The notes: generated by a model not told the origin, from the letters alone. Positions 1 through 5,885 are shown, counted from the first letter of the stretch. The stretch is DNA of 6,447 nt from an uncultured Burkholderiales bacterium (GCA_903953985.1 CAJBLW010000117.1:1-6447); one strand, 5' to 3'. A program made the numbers and translations.

Positions 1-803
1 ACGCGGGCTTCATGCGCGAGCAGGTGTGCAAATACATGTGCCCCTATGCGCGTTTTCAGAGCGCCATGTTCGACAAGGACACCCTGATCGTCACCTACGA
101 CGAAGCGCGTGGTGAGCCGCGGGGTGCCCGCTCCAAGAAGGCGGATCCCAAAGCCTTAGGGCTGGGCGCTTGTGTGGACTGCACCTTGTGCGTGCAGGTG
201 TGCCCTACCGGTATCGACATCCGCAAGGGCTTGCAGTACGAGTGCATTGGCTGCGGGGCCTGTGTGGATGTGTGCGACAACGTGATGGACAAGGTCGGTT
301 ACGAGCGCGGCCTGATCAAGTTTTCGACGCAAAATGCCATGGACAAGGGCTGGAGTTGGGCGCAAACCGTGCGCCACATTTTCCGCCCTCGTGTGTTGGT
401 TTACACCGCTGTGCTGTGGGCCATCATCATTGGCGTTGGCGTGTCTTTGTGGTTGCGCGAACCGTTCAAGGTGGACATCGTGCGCGACCGCACCACCATG
501 GCCCGTATCGTGGCAGGCGGCAAGATTGAAAACGTGTACCGATTGCAAATCATGAACGCGGCGGAAGAGGACCTGATGTTCCATCTGCAGGTCGATGGCT
601 TGCCGGGCCTGAGCTTGTCCAGCGATACGGACGTTCAAGTGGCCGCCACCGAATCGCGCTGGGTGTCAGTGCGTTTGCAACTGCCCTATGATGCGGCCGC
701 AGCCGGGTCGCACCCGATCCATTTCCGCATCGAATCGCGCTCGCCCAACGGCCAATCGGTCGGCCAGCTGAGCGAAAAAACCGTGTTCCTGGTCCCTCGC
801 TGA
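1..803 (+). CDS. ccoG: CcoG/FixG cbb3 oxidase assembly protein, C-terminal part (5' end outside window)
   Basis: CcoG is a membrane polyferredoxin needed to assemble cbb3-type cytochrome oxidase, and it has been described as a cupric reductase in Rhodobacter capsulatus. The frame is open to the left edge (codons begin at base 3), so the ATG at 12 is internal and roughly the last 267 residues are present, of a family that is usually about 470. Counting from that ATG, a CxxxCP motif (C6, C10) precedes two 4Fe-4S ferredoxin motifs, C54-C57-C60-C64P and C78-C81-C84-C88. One hydrophobic helix follows at about 128-148. After it comes a roughly 110-residue beta-rich tail typical of the FixG C-terminal immunoglobulin-like domain. 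The N-terminal transmembrane helices lie outside the window. The stop TGA at 801-803 is 25 bases before the FixH-like gene, so the two are probably one operon, most likely downstream of ccoNOP. Family assignment is strong. Confidence 0.95.
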   Translation, partial: AGFMREQVCKYMCPYARFQSAMFDKDTLIVTYDEARGEPRGARSKKADPKALGLGACVDCTLCVQVCPTGIDIRKGLQYECIGCGACVDVCDNVMDKVGYERGLIKFSTQNAMDKGWSWAQTVRHIFRPRVLVYTAVLWAIIIGVGVSLWLREPFKVDIVRDRTTMARIVAGGKIENVYRLQIMNAAEEDLMFHLQVDGLPGLSLSSDTDVQVAATESRWVSVRLQLPYDAAAAGSHPIHFRIESRSPNGQSVGQLSEKTVFLVPR

Positions 804-828
804 GAGACCCCATTTTTGAAAGATAACC

Positions 829-1116
829 ATGATGGACAACGTTCTAAAAGCGCGCAAAGAGGGGCAACCTTGGTGGCGTTTTGGCTTGGTGTGGATGGTT
901 TTTGGCGGCCCCGCCATAGTGGTGGTGGCTGGATTTACCACGCTCTACATTGCCGTGACCAACCCGGACCCGGTGCTTCAAGACACGCCGCGCACCGCCA
1001 TGCAAGAGCGCCAGGGCATCACCCACGTTCCGGCCATGCAGGGGCGCAACCATGCGGCCACGGGCGAGTTGCCCGCTGCGCTGCAAGCGCCTGCTGCTGA
1101 GCCCACCAAACCCTGA
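829..1116 (+). CDS. short FixH/CcoH-like membrane protein
   Basis: The 95-residue product resembles the N-terminus of FixH/CcoH, a single-span protein that associates with the cbb3 oxidase during assembly. Visible hallmarks are the PWW(R) motif near residue 14 and one transmembrane helix ending in a GPAIVVVAGF stretch (about residues 20-47), placing the rest outside the membrane. The usual FixH is about 150-170 residues. Here the periplasmic domain is reduced to about 48 residues rich in Ala, Pro and Gln, and the usual DDYY-type motif after the helix is absent. Two consecutive ATG codons (829 and 832) are available; a weak purine stretch (GAAAGA, 819-824) precedes them. The stop TGA overlaps an ATG of the next frame at 1116, but a better start for that gene lies at 1134. 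Position directly after ccoG supports the call. The ccoH symbol is withheld because of the missing domain. Confidence 0.75.
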   Translation: MMDNVLKARKEGQPWWRFGLVWMVFGGPAIVVVAGFTTLYIAVTNPDPVLQDTPRTAMQERQGITHVPAMQGRNHAATGELPAALQAPAAEPTKP

Positions 1117-1123
1117 TGCCAAA

Positions 1124-1128
1124 AGGAG
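1124..1128 (+). promoter_or_regulatory. Shine-Dalgarno AGGAG deciding the start at 1134
   Basis: AGGAG lies five bases before ATG 1134. It favours this start over the in-frame ATG at 1116, which would make a six-residue longer protein. Confidence 0.7.
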
Positions 1129-1133
1129 ACCCG

Positions 1134-1370
1134 ATGCACGCTCAACGCTGGATGTGGATCGCATGGCCGGCCTTTTTGGTTGCGGGCCTTTTGGAAATGC
1201 TGGTGTTCGCTTTTGTCGATCCGCAAGACTTGCATTGGTTCGGGCAAGACCTGGACCTGTCCAGGCAAGCGATCTACACGCTGGCCTTTTTCGCTTTCTG
1301 GGCTTTGGCCATGTTGTCCAGCGCTTTGACCACGCTGCTGGGCCTGCCCTCTGCAGAAGTGAACCGCTGA
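1134..1370 (+). CDS. small two-helix membrane protein of unknown function, cbb3 cluster
   Basis: I do not recognise a named family. The 78-residue product has two hydrophobic segments, about residues 6-27 and 46-69, joined by a polar, acidic loop (DPQD...GQDLDLSR), followed by a short polar tail. It is Trp- and Phe-rich and lacks cysteines, so metal binding through thiols is unlikely. The start at 1134 is chosen over the upstream ATG at 1116 because AGGAG (1124-1128) sits five bases before it; the upstream ATG has no ribosome site and would overlap the preceding stop. It lies 17 bases after the FixH-like gene and is probably co-transcribed with it and ccoG. Context suggests an accessory role in cbb3 oxidase biogenesis, but the sequence does not show this. 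It ends 38 bp before the convergent fnr stop codon. Confidence 0.7.
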   Translation: MHAQRWMWIAWPAFLVAGLLEMLVFAFVDPQDLHWFGQDLDLSRQAIYTLAFFAFWALAMLSSALTTLLGLPSAEVNR

Positions 1371-1408
1371 CAGCCCCGAACGACCTGTTCAGTATTTGAG
1401 TCTAGGGC

Positions 1409-2131
1409 TCAGTGGCAATGGGATGTGTTGTTGACCAACCGCTGCAGGCCTTCGGTATCCAAAATTCGCACATGACGCTGCTTGACTTCCAAGGTGCCAT
1501 CCTCGACGAACTTGGAGAAAGTGCGGCTGACGGTTTCGAGCTTGAGGCCCAAGTAGCTGCCGATCTCTTCACGCGTCATGCGCAAGACCAGCTCGGATTG
1601 AGAAAAACCACGTGCATTCAGGCGCTGCACCAGGTTCAGCAAAAAGGCGGCCAAGCGCTCTTCAGCACGCATGCTGCCGAGCAACAGCATCACACCATGC
1701 TCGCGCACGATCTCACGGCTCATGATCTTGTGCACATGGGTTTGCAGCGCGGTCACTTCCCTCGAGATTTCTTCGATACGGTCAAAGGGCATGACACACA
1801 CTTCGGCGTCTTCCAGCGCCACCGCATCGCAGCTGTGCTGGTCGTTCACGATGCCATCCAGGCCGATGATCTCGCCCGCCATCTGAAAGCCTGTGACCTG
1901 GTCGCGTCCATCTTCGGTGGCCAAACAGGTCTTGAAAAAGCCAGTGCGGATGGCGTACAGCGAAGTGAACTTTTCGCCGTTGGTAAAAAGGGTGTCGCCC
2001 CGCTTGATCCTTCGACGCACGGCCACCAGATCATCCAAGCGATTCAGGTCCTCGTCGCTCAGGCCCATGGGCATGCACAACTCGCGCAGGTTGCAGTTCG
2101 AGCAGGCGACTTTGATGGCTTGGGGATTCAT
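1409..2131 (-). CDS. fnr: FNR/ANR-type oxygen-responsive transcription regulator
   Basis: Crp/Fnr-family regulator that, when it holds a 4Fe-4S cluster under anoxia, dimerises and binds TTGAT-N4-ATCAA sites. The 240-residue product is full length. The cluster ligands are visible: C10-x2-C13-x5-C19 at the N-terminus and C101 in the sensory domain, the same spacing as E. coli C20/C23/C29 with C122. A cyclic-nucleotide-binding-like beta barrel spans about 25-115, a dimerisation helix about 117-150, and a winged helix-turn-helix about 155-230. The recognition helix reads L-E199-T-V-S202-R203, where Glu, Ser and Arg are the residues known to read the TTGAT half-site. The gene is convergent with the cbb3 accessory operon and divergent from hemN, a common arrangement in beta- and gammaproteobacteria. 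A weak purine run (AAGAGA) precedes the ATG at 2131. A -10 like box and a degenerate FNR site lie upstream. Confidence 0.97.
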   Translation of the reverse strand: MNPQAIKVACSNCNLRELCMPMGLSDEDLNRLDDLVAVRRRIKRGDTLFTNGEKFTSLYAIRTGFFKTCLATEDGRDQVTGFQMAGEIIGLDGIVNDQHSCDAVALEDAEVCVMPFDRIEEISREVTALQTHVHKIMSREIVREHGVMLLLGSMRAEERLAAFLLNLVQRLNARGFSQSELVLRMTREEIGSYLGLKLETVSRTFSKFVEDGTLEVKQRHVRILDTEGLQRLVNNTSHCH

Positions 2132-2158
2132 GGTTTATCTCTTGGTTGAGCAATGGAT

Positions 2159-2172
2159 TTGCCTTGGATCAA
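2159..2172. promoter_or_regulatory. degenerate FNR box in front of fnr
   Basis: The bases TTGCC-TTGG-ATCAA match 8 of the 10 defined positions of TTGAT-N4-ATCAA, with a perfect right half. The site lies 28 bp upstream of the fnr ATG and just downstream of the candidate fnr -10 box, a location suited to repression. E. coli fnr is known to be autorepressed; that this site does the same here is inference. Confidence 0.45.
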
Positions 2173-2180
2173 GACTTGAG

Positions 2181-2186
2181 CTTATA
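2181..2186 (-). promoter_or_regulatory. candidate fnr -10 box
   Basis: On the minus strand these bases read TATAAG, five of six matches to the sigma-70 -10 hexamer. Transcription would start near 2174, giving a leader of about 43 bases. No convincing -35 hexamer lies at 16-18 bp spacing, so the promoter is weak or misassigned. Confidence 0.4.
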
Positions 2187-2255
2187 CCGAATCATCTGTT
2201 CAATTTGAGGGGATACCCGGTACTTGCCATAAATCTCCAAAAACCAGCAAAGGGT

Positions 2256-2269
2256 TTGATTTGAGTCAA
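2256..2269 (+). promoter_or_regulatory. FNR box upstream of hemN
   Basis: TTGAT-TTGA-GTCAA matches 9 of 10 defined positions of the FNR consensus; the only mismatch is G for A at the start of the right half. Its centre is about 77 bp before the hemN ATG. If FNR activates in class II geometry (centre at -41.5), transcription would start near 2304 and the -10 region would be CAAAGT (2292-2297), a poor hexamer that keeps the A at its second and T at its sixth position. hemN is a well-known FNR/ANR target. Confidence 0.82.
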
Positions 2270-2338
2270 CACATGGACAAATGCAAGCGGGCAAAGTAGT
2301 CCCTTGTTTTGTACACATTCTAATTAAGGGGCAGACAC

Positions 2339-3721
2339 ATGTCCGTCATCACGCCGCAATTGCTGACACGCTTTGACGTCTCTGGCCCGCGCTACACCTC
2401 CTACCCCACAGCCGACCGTTTTGTCGAAGCATTTGGTGAGGCCGATTACGTTCAAGCACTCAAGCAGCGCCAATTGGGCACAGTGGGCAGGCAGCTGCCG
2501 CTGTCGCTGTATGTGCACATTCCGTTTTGCGAATCGCTTTGCTACTACTGCGCTTGCAACAAAATCATCACCAAACGCAAAGAGCGGGCTGCGGATTATT
2601 TGCGCTACCTGCGCAAAGAAGTCGAGTTGCACACCCAGCATTTGGGGCGTGGCCAAGCCGTCAGCCAGTTGCATCTGGGCGGCGGCACGCCCACCTTCAT
2701 GAGCGACGAGGAGTTACGGCAACTCATGGCCATGCTGCGCGAGCACTTCAGACTCGTGCCGGGTGGTGAATATTCGGTGGAAGTGGATCCCCGCACCGTC
2801 AACGAGCAGCGGCTGGCGGTGCTGGCCGATTTGGGTTTCAACCGCCTGAGTTTTGGCGTGCAGGACTTTGACCCTGCGGTTCAAAAAGCCGTGCACCGAA
2901 TACAGCCTGCGGACCAGGTGTTTGCTTTGGTCGAGGCGTCCCGCCAATTGGGTTTTGAGTCGGTCAACGTCGATCTAATCTATGGTTTGCCCCTGCAAAC
3001 GCCCGAATCTTTTGACCGCACCTTGGCACAAGTCAACAGCCTGCGCCCAGACCGCATTGCCCTGTATGCCTATGCGCATTTGCCTGAACGCTTCAAGCCG
3101 CAGCGCCGCATCCATGGGGACGATTTGCCTGCTGGGCCAGCCAAGGTGGCCATGCTGTCTCGCTCACTCGACGCCCTGACCGATGCGGGCTATGTCTACA
3201 TCGGCATGGATCACTTTGCCTTGCCCGATGACTCCCTGGCGGTGGCCAAACGGCAGGGGCGTTTGCACCGCAACTTCCAGGGCTACAGCACGCAGGCCGA
3301 TTGCGACCTGATTGCGCTGGGCGTGTCCTCGATTGGCCGCATTGGCTCGACCTACAGCCAGAACGCCAAGACCATGGAGGGGTATTGCGACCTGCTTGAC
3401 CAAGGCCATTTTCCGGTGGTACGTGGCTTGGCGCTCACGCGCGACGACCTGATCCGCCGCTCAGTCATCATGGCGCTCATGTGCCAAGGGCAGTTGCAAT
3501 ACGAGTCCATCAACCAGGCCTGGCTGATCGACTTCGAGACCCTGTTTGCCCAAGAGTTGGCCCAGCTTGAAGAGATGCAGGTACAAGGCCTGGTGCAGTT
3601 GAGCGAGAGCGGCATTCAGGTCACCGCCATGGGCTGGTTCTTTGTGCGCGGCGTGGCCATGGTGTTTGACCGCTATGTGCAGGCTGACCGCAACCGCTCA
3701 CGGTTTTCCAAAATCATTTGA
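2339..3721 (+). CDS. hemN: oxygen-independent coproporphyrinogen III dehydrogenase
   Basis: Radical-SAM enzyme that oxidatively decarboxylates coproporphyrinogen III to protoporphyrinogen IX without oxygen, in the cytosolic haem pathway. The 460-residue length matches true HemN (E. coli 457). The N-terminal RYTSYPTA segment (18-25) is a HemN hallmark. The YVHIPFC motif leads into C64-x3-C68-x2-C71-x-C73, the radical-SAM CxxxCxxC triad plus the extra CxC cysteine that separates HemN from HemW-type proteins. GGGTPTF (114-120) is the SAM-binding GGE-like motif. The C-terminal HemN domain follows. A good Shine-Dalgarno site, AAGGGG (2326-2331), lies seven bases before the ATG. The gene stands divergent from fnr with an FNR box between them, so anaerobic induction is expected. 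It supplies haem when the oxygen-dependent HemF cannot, which suits a cbb3 oxidase neighbourhood. Confidence 0.97.
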   Translation: MSVITPQLLTRFDVSGPRYTSYPTADRFVEAFGEADYVQALKQRQLGTVGRQLPLSLYVHIPFCESLCYYCACNKIITKRKERAADYLRYLRKEVELHTQHLGRGQAVSQLHLGGGTPTFMSDEELRQLMAMLREHFRLVPGGEYSVEVDPRTVNEQRLAVLADLGFNRLSFGVQDFDPAVQKAVHRIQPADQVFALVEASRQLGFESVNVDLIYGLPLQTPESFDRTLAQVNSLRPDRIALYAYAHLPERFKPQRRIHGDDLPAGPAKVAMLSRSLDALTDAGYVYIGMDHFALPDDSLAVAKRQGRLHRNFQGYSTQADCDLIALGVSSIGRIGSTYSQNAKTMEGYCDLLDQGHFPVVRGLALTRDDLIRRSVIMALMCQGQLQYESINQAWLIDFETLFAQELAQLEEMQVQGLVQLSESGIQVTAMGWFFVRGVAMVFDRYVQADRNRSRFSKII

Positions 3722-3803
3722 TGCTTGCGTAGAGGGGTTGGGCCGCATCGGGGGCGGTCTGCATCGCCGACAATGCAGCTCTCGAGATTCAAGCGAACAA
3801 GCC

Positions 3804-4484
3804 ATGCAAAGTTCTTTGGCCATCACGGCTTTGATGATGGGGGTGCTGGGTGGCCCTCACTGCGTGGCCATGTGCGGCGCGGCCTGCGCGGGTCTGGGCC
3901 AGGCGGCGGGTGAGCGGCGGGCGCAGGCCTTGCTGGCCTTTCAGTTGGGTCGATTGGGAGGCTATGCGCTGTTGGGTGCTTTGGCCGCGGCCAGCGTGCA
4001 GGGCCTGGGTTGGTTGACCACGCAGTCGGCTGCCATTCGCCCAGTCTGGACCTTGCTGCACCTGACGGCCCTGGTGCTGGGTTTGCTGCTCATGATGCAG
4101 GCACGGCAACCCGTGTGGCTCGATACCGCAGCGCGCCGTTTGTGGGCGCGTGTGCGGGTCTTCAACACCCGCTGGGGACGCGCTGCACCCTGGATTGTGG
4201 GTGGACTATGGGCCTTGATGCCCTGTGGTTTGTTGTATTCGGCCCTGATGGTGGCGGCCTTGACCAGCCAACCCCTGGAGGGTGCGGCCACCATGGCCTT
4301 GTTTGCCTTGGGCAGCAGCATCAGCTTGTGGGCCGGGCCTTGGTTGTTTTTGCGCATGCAAACCCTGGGCGATGGGGCGTGGGGCATGCGTGTAGCGGGC
4401 TTGGGGCTGGCCTGCGTGTCCGCATGGGCCTTGTGGATGGGCCTGGTACATGACCAGGCGCCGTGGTGCGTGACACCCCTTTGA
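3804..4484 (+). CDS. TauE/SafE-superfamily (UreH-like transmembrane) protein, probable cbb3/copper-related
   Basis: The 226-residue polytopic membrane protein has about six hydrophobic segments (roughly 5-27, 43-65, 82-99, 128-152, 160-183, 196-213). It fits the group often annotated as sulfite exporter TauE/SafE or cytochrome c biogenesis transmembrane protein (DsbD/UreH-like), which recurs beside ccoS, hemN and fnr/anr genes. Conserved metal- or thiol-active residues are visible in membrane helices: G-G-P-H19-C20-V-A-M23-C24-G with C28, and W-A-L-M139-P140-C141-G in the fourth segment. These resemble soft-metal ligands, so copper transport for the oxidase is a reasonable inference; sulfite export is not supported. 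The start at 3804 is preferred because the in-frame ATG at 3642 lies inside hemN and would add a non-hydrophobic 54-residue extension. The ribosome site is weak. The gene follows hemN by 82 bp in the same direction and may be co-transcribed. Confidence 0.85.
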   Translation: MQSSLAITALMMGVLGGPHCVAMCGAACAGLGQAAGERRAQALLAFQLGRLGGYALLGALAAASVQGLGWLTTQSAAIRPVWTLLHLTALVLGLLLMMQARQPVWLDTAARRLWARVRVFNTRWGRAAPWIVGGLWALMPCGLLYSALMVAALTSQPLEGAATMALFALGSSISLWAGPWLFLRMQTLGDGAWGMRVAGLGLACVSAWALWMGLVHDQAPWCVTPL

Positions 4485-4486
4485 AA

Positions 4487-5302
4487 TCAGGCTACCAGGC
4501 CTTTGTAGAGCATGTAGGCGGCCAGCACGTACAACACGCTGGCAAAAAACCGTTTGAGTTGTTTGACCGGCAGTTTGTGCGCTGTGGCGACACCCAGAGG
4601 CGCCATCAAAACGCTGCACAAGGCAATGACACCCAAGGCCGGTAGCCACAGATAGCCAAAGCTGTAAGCGGGGAGGTCTTGCACGTTGTGGCCGCTCACG
4701 ATGTAACCGGCCACGTTGGCCAGCGCAATGGGAAAGCCCAGCGCCGCGCTGGTGGCCACTGCGTTATGGATGGCCACGTTGCACCAGGCCATGAAGGGCA
4801 CGCTGATGAAGCCGCCGCCCGCACCCACCAGACCCGAGAGCAAGCCGATCAGGCCACCCGCACCCAGCAAGCCCTGAAAACCGGGCACCTGGCGAGAAGG
4901 GGCCGGTTTTTTGTCCAAAAACATTTGCGTGGCCGAAAAGCCGACAAAGGCCGCAAAAAACAAGGCCAAGTAAGCGCCTTTGACTAGGGCAAAGATGGCC
5001 AAACTGCCGATCAGGCTGCCCAGCACAATGCCCGGGGCCAAGCCTTTAACCAAGTCCCAACGCACGGCATTTTTCTTGTGGTGGGCACGCACACTGGACA
5101 CACTGGTAAAAATGATGGTGGCCATGGATGTGGCAATCGCCATCTTTACGGCCAGGTCAGCACTCACGCCTCGCTGACCGAGCAGATAGGTGATGACCGG
5201 CACCATGATCAGTCCTCCGCCGATGCCAAGCAGGCCTGCCAGAAAGCCGGTGCACAAACCAAGGACAGCCAATTGGGCCAGGAGCACAGGTTCAATCATC
5301 AT
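4487..5302 (-). CDS. TauE/SafE-family membrane permease
   Basis: Classic TauE/SafE-type permease of 271 residues with about eight hydrophobic segments, arranged as two homologous halves. The duplicated signature is clear: GLLGIGGG-LIMVP at about 23-35 and GLVGAGGG-FISVP at about 157-169. Members export or import small sulfur-containing anions such as sulfite, sulfoacetate or taurine-derived compounds; the substrate here cannot be told. The frame also has a GTG at 5338 (283 residues), but that codon lies inside the predicted 6S RNA 3' arm, and the hydrophobic N-terminus begins naturally after MMIEP, so ATG 5302 (or the next ATG, 5299) is preferred. Neither ATG has a purine-rich ribosome site; a C-run (5305-5310 on the complement) lies before them. 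It ends two bases from the stop of the convergent plus-strand gene. It may be transcribed by readthrough of the 6S RNA. Confidence 0.9.
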   Translation of the reverse strand: MMIEPVLLAQLAVLGLCTGFLAGLLGIGGGLIMVPVITYLLGQRGVSADLAVKMAIATSMATIIFTSVSSVRAHHKKNAVRWDLVKGLAPGIVLGSLIGSLAIFALVKGAYLALFFAAFVGFSATQMFLDKKPAPSRQVPGFQGLLGAGGLIGLLSGLVGAGGGFISVPFMAWCNVAIHNAVATSAALGFPIALANVAGYIVSGHNVQDLPAYSFGYLWLPALGVIALCSVLMAPLGVATAHKLPVKQLKRFFASVLYVLAAYMLYKGLVA

Positions 5303-5317
5303 GAGGGGGGTAGTAAA

Positions 5318-5493
5318 GAAGGTGTCTGCGAGTGCCACCGGACCGGCATCCTGAACCGGGGTTCAGGTGGGCAAGGGCAGACTGGCGTTGGGTTCATCTG
5401 ACGCGAGATGATCACGCTCACCAGCCAATGTACCAAGCCCGGCTCTAAGAGCATTGGTTCAAGGAAATATAAAGCCCAGCATGCACCGCAGAC
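5318..5493 (-). ncRNA. ssrS: 6S RNA (RNA polymerase-sigma70 regulator)
   Basis: 6S RNA binds sigma-70 RNA polymerase holoenzyme by mimicking an open promoter. It commonly lies directly downstream of zapA, as here. On the minus strand, the 5' segment GTCTGCG (5493-5487) pairs perfectly with CGCAGAC (5330-5324). GUGC (5486-5483) then pairs with GCAC (5335-5332) across a single bulge, and at least nine further Watson-Crick or GU pairs continue the closing stem. The 3' arm holds the hairpin CCTGAACC-CC-GGTTCAGG (complement of 5350-5367), like the TTGAACC...GGTTCAA hairpin of E. coli 6S. The segments GAGCC (5446-5442) and CTGGTGAGCG (5422-5413) also resemble E. coli 6S at the central bubble and terminal stem. 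Length, about 176 nt, is normal. A -10 box puts the start at 5493. The 3' end is approximate (before the run CTTCTTT ends). Identity rests on my manual comparison. Confidence 0.87.
5350..5367. repeat. inverted repeat, 8-bp perfect arms (6S RNA 3'-arm hairpin)
   Basis: Arms CCTGAACC (5350-5357) and GGTTCAGG (5360-5367) flank two bases. I interpret it as the small hairpin on the 3' side of the 6S RNA central bubble rather than a protein-binding operator. Confidence 0.75.
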
Positions 5494-5499
5494 CAAGTC

Positions 5500-5505
5500 A
5501 TTGTA
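5500..5505 (-). promoter_or_regulatory. -10 box of the 6S RNA promoter
   Basis: On the minus strand these bases read TACAAT, five of six to the sigma-70 consensus. With the usual six-base spacing to +1, transcription starts at 5493, exactly where the closing stem of the predicted 6S RNA begins. No clear -35 hexamer is seen at 16-18 bp. Confidence 0.6.
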
Positions 5506-5552
5506 GGCGCTAAATTGTTGTGAAAGCAGTGGCCTGCACAACATCCCTTGCT

Positions 5553-5885
5553 TTAAAGCAGCTGGCCGTCTTTCTCAATGACCTGGTCCAAGCGATGCAG
5601 CAATTGCGTCAGTCGGGATTGATGATCTGGCTGCACCTCGTCGGCAGCGGTGGCAGGGGTGGCACTGTCGCTTGCAGGCGCCGCTTCGACTTGTTCGAAA
5701 GCCAGATTCAGCGCTGCCAACACAGCAATGCGGTCTCTGGCTTTGATCTTGCCCGCATCGCGGATCTTGCACATGGCTTCGTCCACCTTGCGCACAGCAC
5801 CCATCAAACGCTCTTCGCCGCCTTCGGGGCAGCCCAAAATATAGCTTTGGCCCATGATCTGGACATCGATTTGCTTGTTGCTCAT
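5553..5885 (-). CDS. zapA: cell division protein ZapA
   Basis: ZapA binds FtsZ in the cytoplasm and cross-links its filaments, stabilising the Z-ring. The 110-residue product has the family layout: a small globular head (about 1-50) beginning KQIDVQIMGQSYILGCPEGGEERL, with the ZapA-typical strand/turn pattern, then helix RDRIAVLAALNLAFE (50-64), and a C-terminal coiled coil (about 90-107). An Ala/Pro/Ser/Thr-rich linker at about 67-83 between the helix and the terminal coil looks lineage-specific. The ATG overlaps the stop of the upstream coiled-coil gene in an ATGA (5882-5885), indicating translational coupling, with GAGG eight bases before the start. A 6S RNA gene follows, the conserved order in many proteobacteria. 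Confidence 0.95.
   Translation of the reverse strand: MSNKQIDVQIMGQSYILGCPEGGEERLMGAVRKVDEAMCKIRDAGKIKARDRIAVLAALNLAFEQVEAAPASDSATPATAADEVQPDHQSRLTQLLHRLDQVIEKDGQLL

Noticed and set aside
156..638. A 160-codon minus-strand open frame inside ccoG
   Set aside because: The plus strand carries two intact ferredoxin motifs and a transmembrane helix; the antisense translation is His/Ala-rich without domains.
1371..1410. Bidirectional terminator between the 78-aa gene and fnr
   Set aside because: AGCCC (1372-1376) can pair with GGGCT (1405-1409) and GAAC with GTTC inside, but the loop is long and there is no T-run on either strand, so it is not a convincing intrinsic terminator.
1412..2149. A 245-codon plus-strand open frame covering all of fnr in antisense
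   Set aside because: It mirrors a perfect FNR protein with all cluster ligands on the other strand; its translation is His/Gln/Ala-rich with no recognisable domain, the usual antisense shadow in high-GC DNA.
2319..2324. TCTAAT as the hemN -10 box
   Set aside because: It matches five of six, but transcription would start at about 2331, within the Shine-Dalgarno site of hemN, and would leave no usable leader.
3642..3803. Extended N-terminus for the UreH-like membrane protein starting inside hemN
   Set aside because: It would overlap hemN by 80 bases in another frame and add 54 residues without signal or hydrophobic character; the first helix begins right after ATG 3804.
5350..5367. GAAC-N4-GTTC palindrome as a LexA/SOS-type operator for the TauE/SafE gene
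   Set aside because: GAAC-N4-GTTC is the Gram-positive LexA type, whereas betaproteobacterial LexA is expected to use CTGT-N8-ACAG. The palindrome is better explained as the 6S RNA 3'-arm hairpin.
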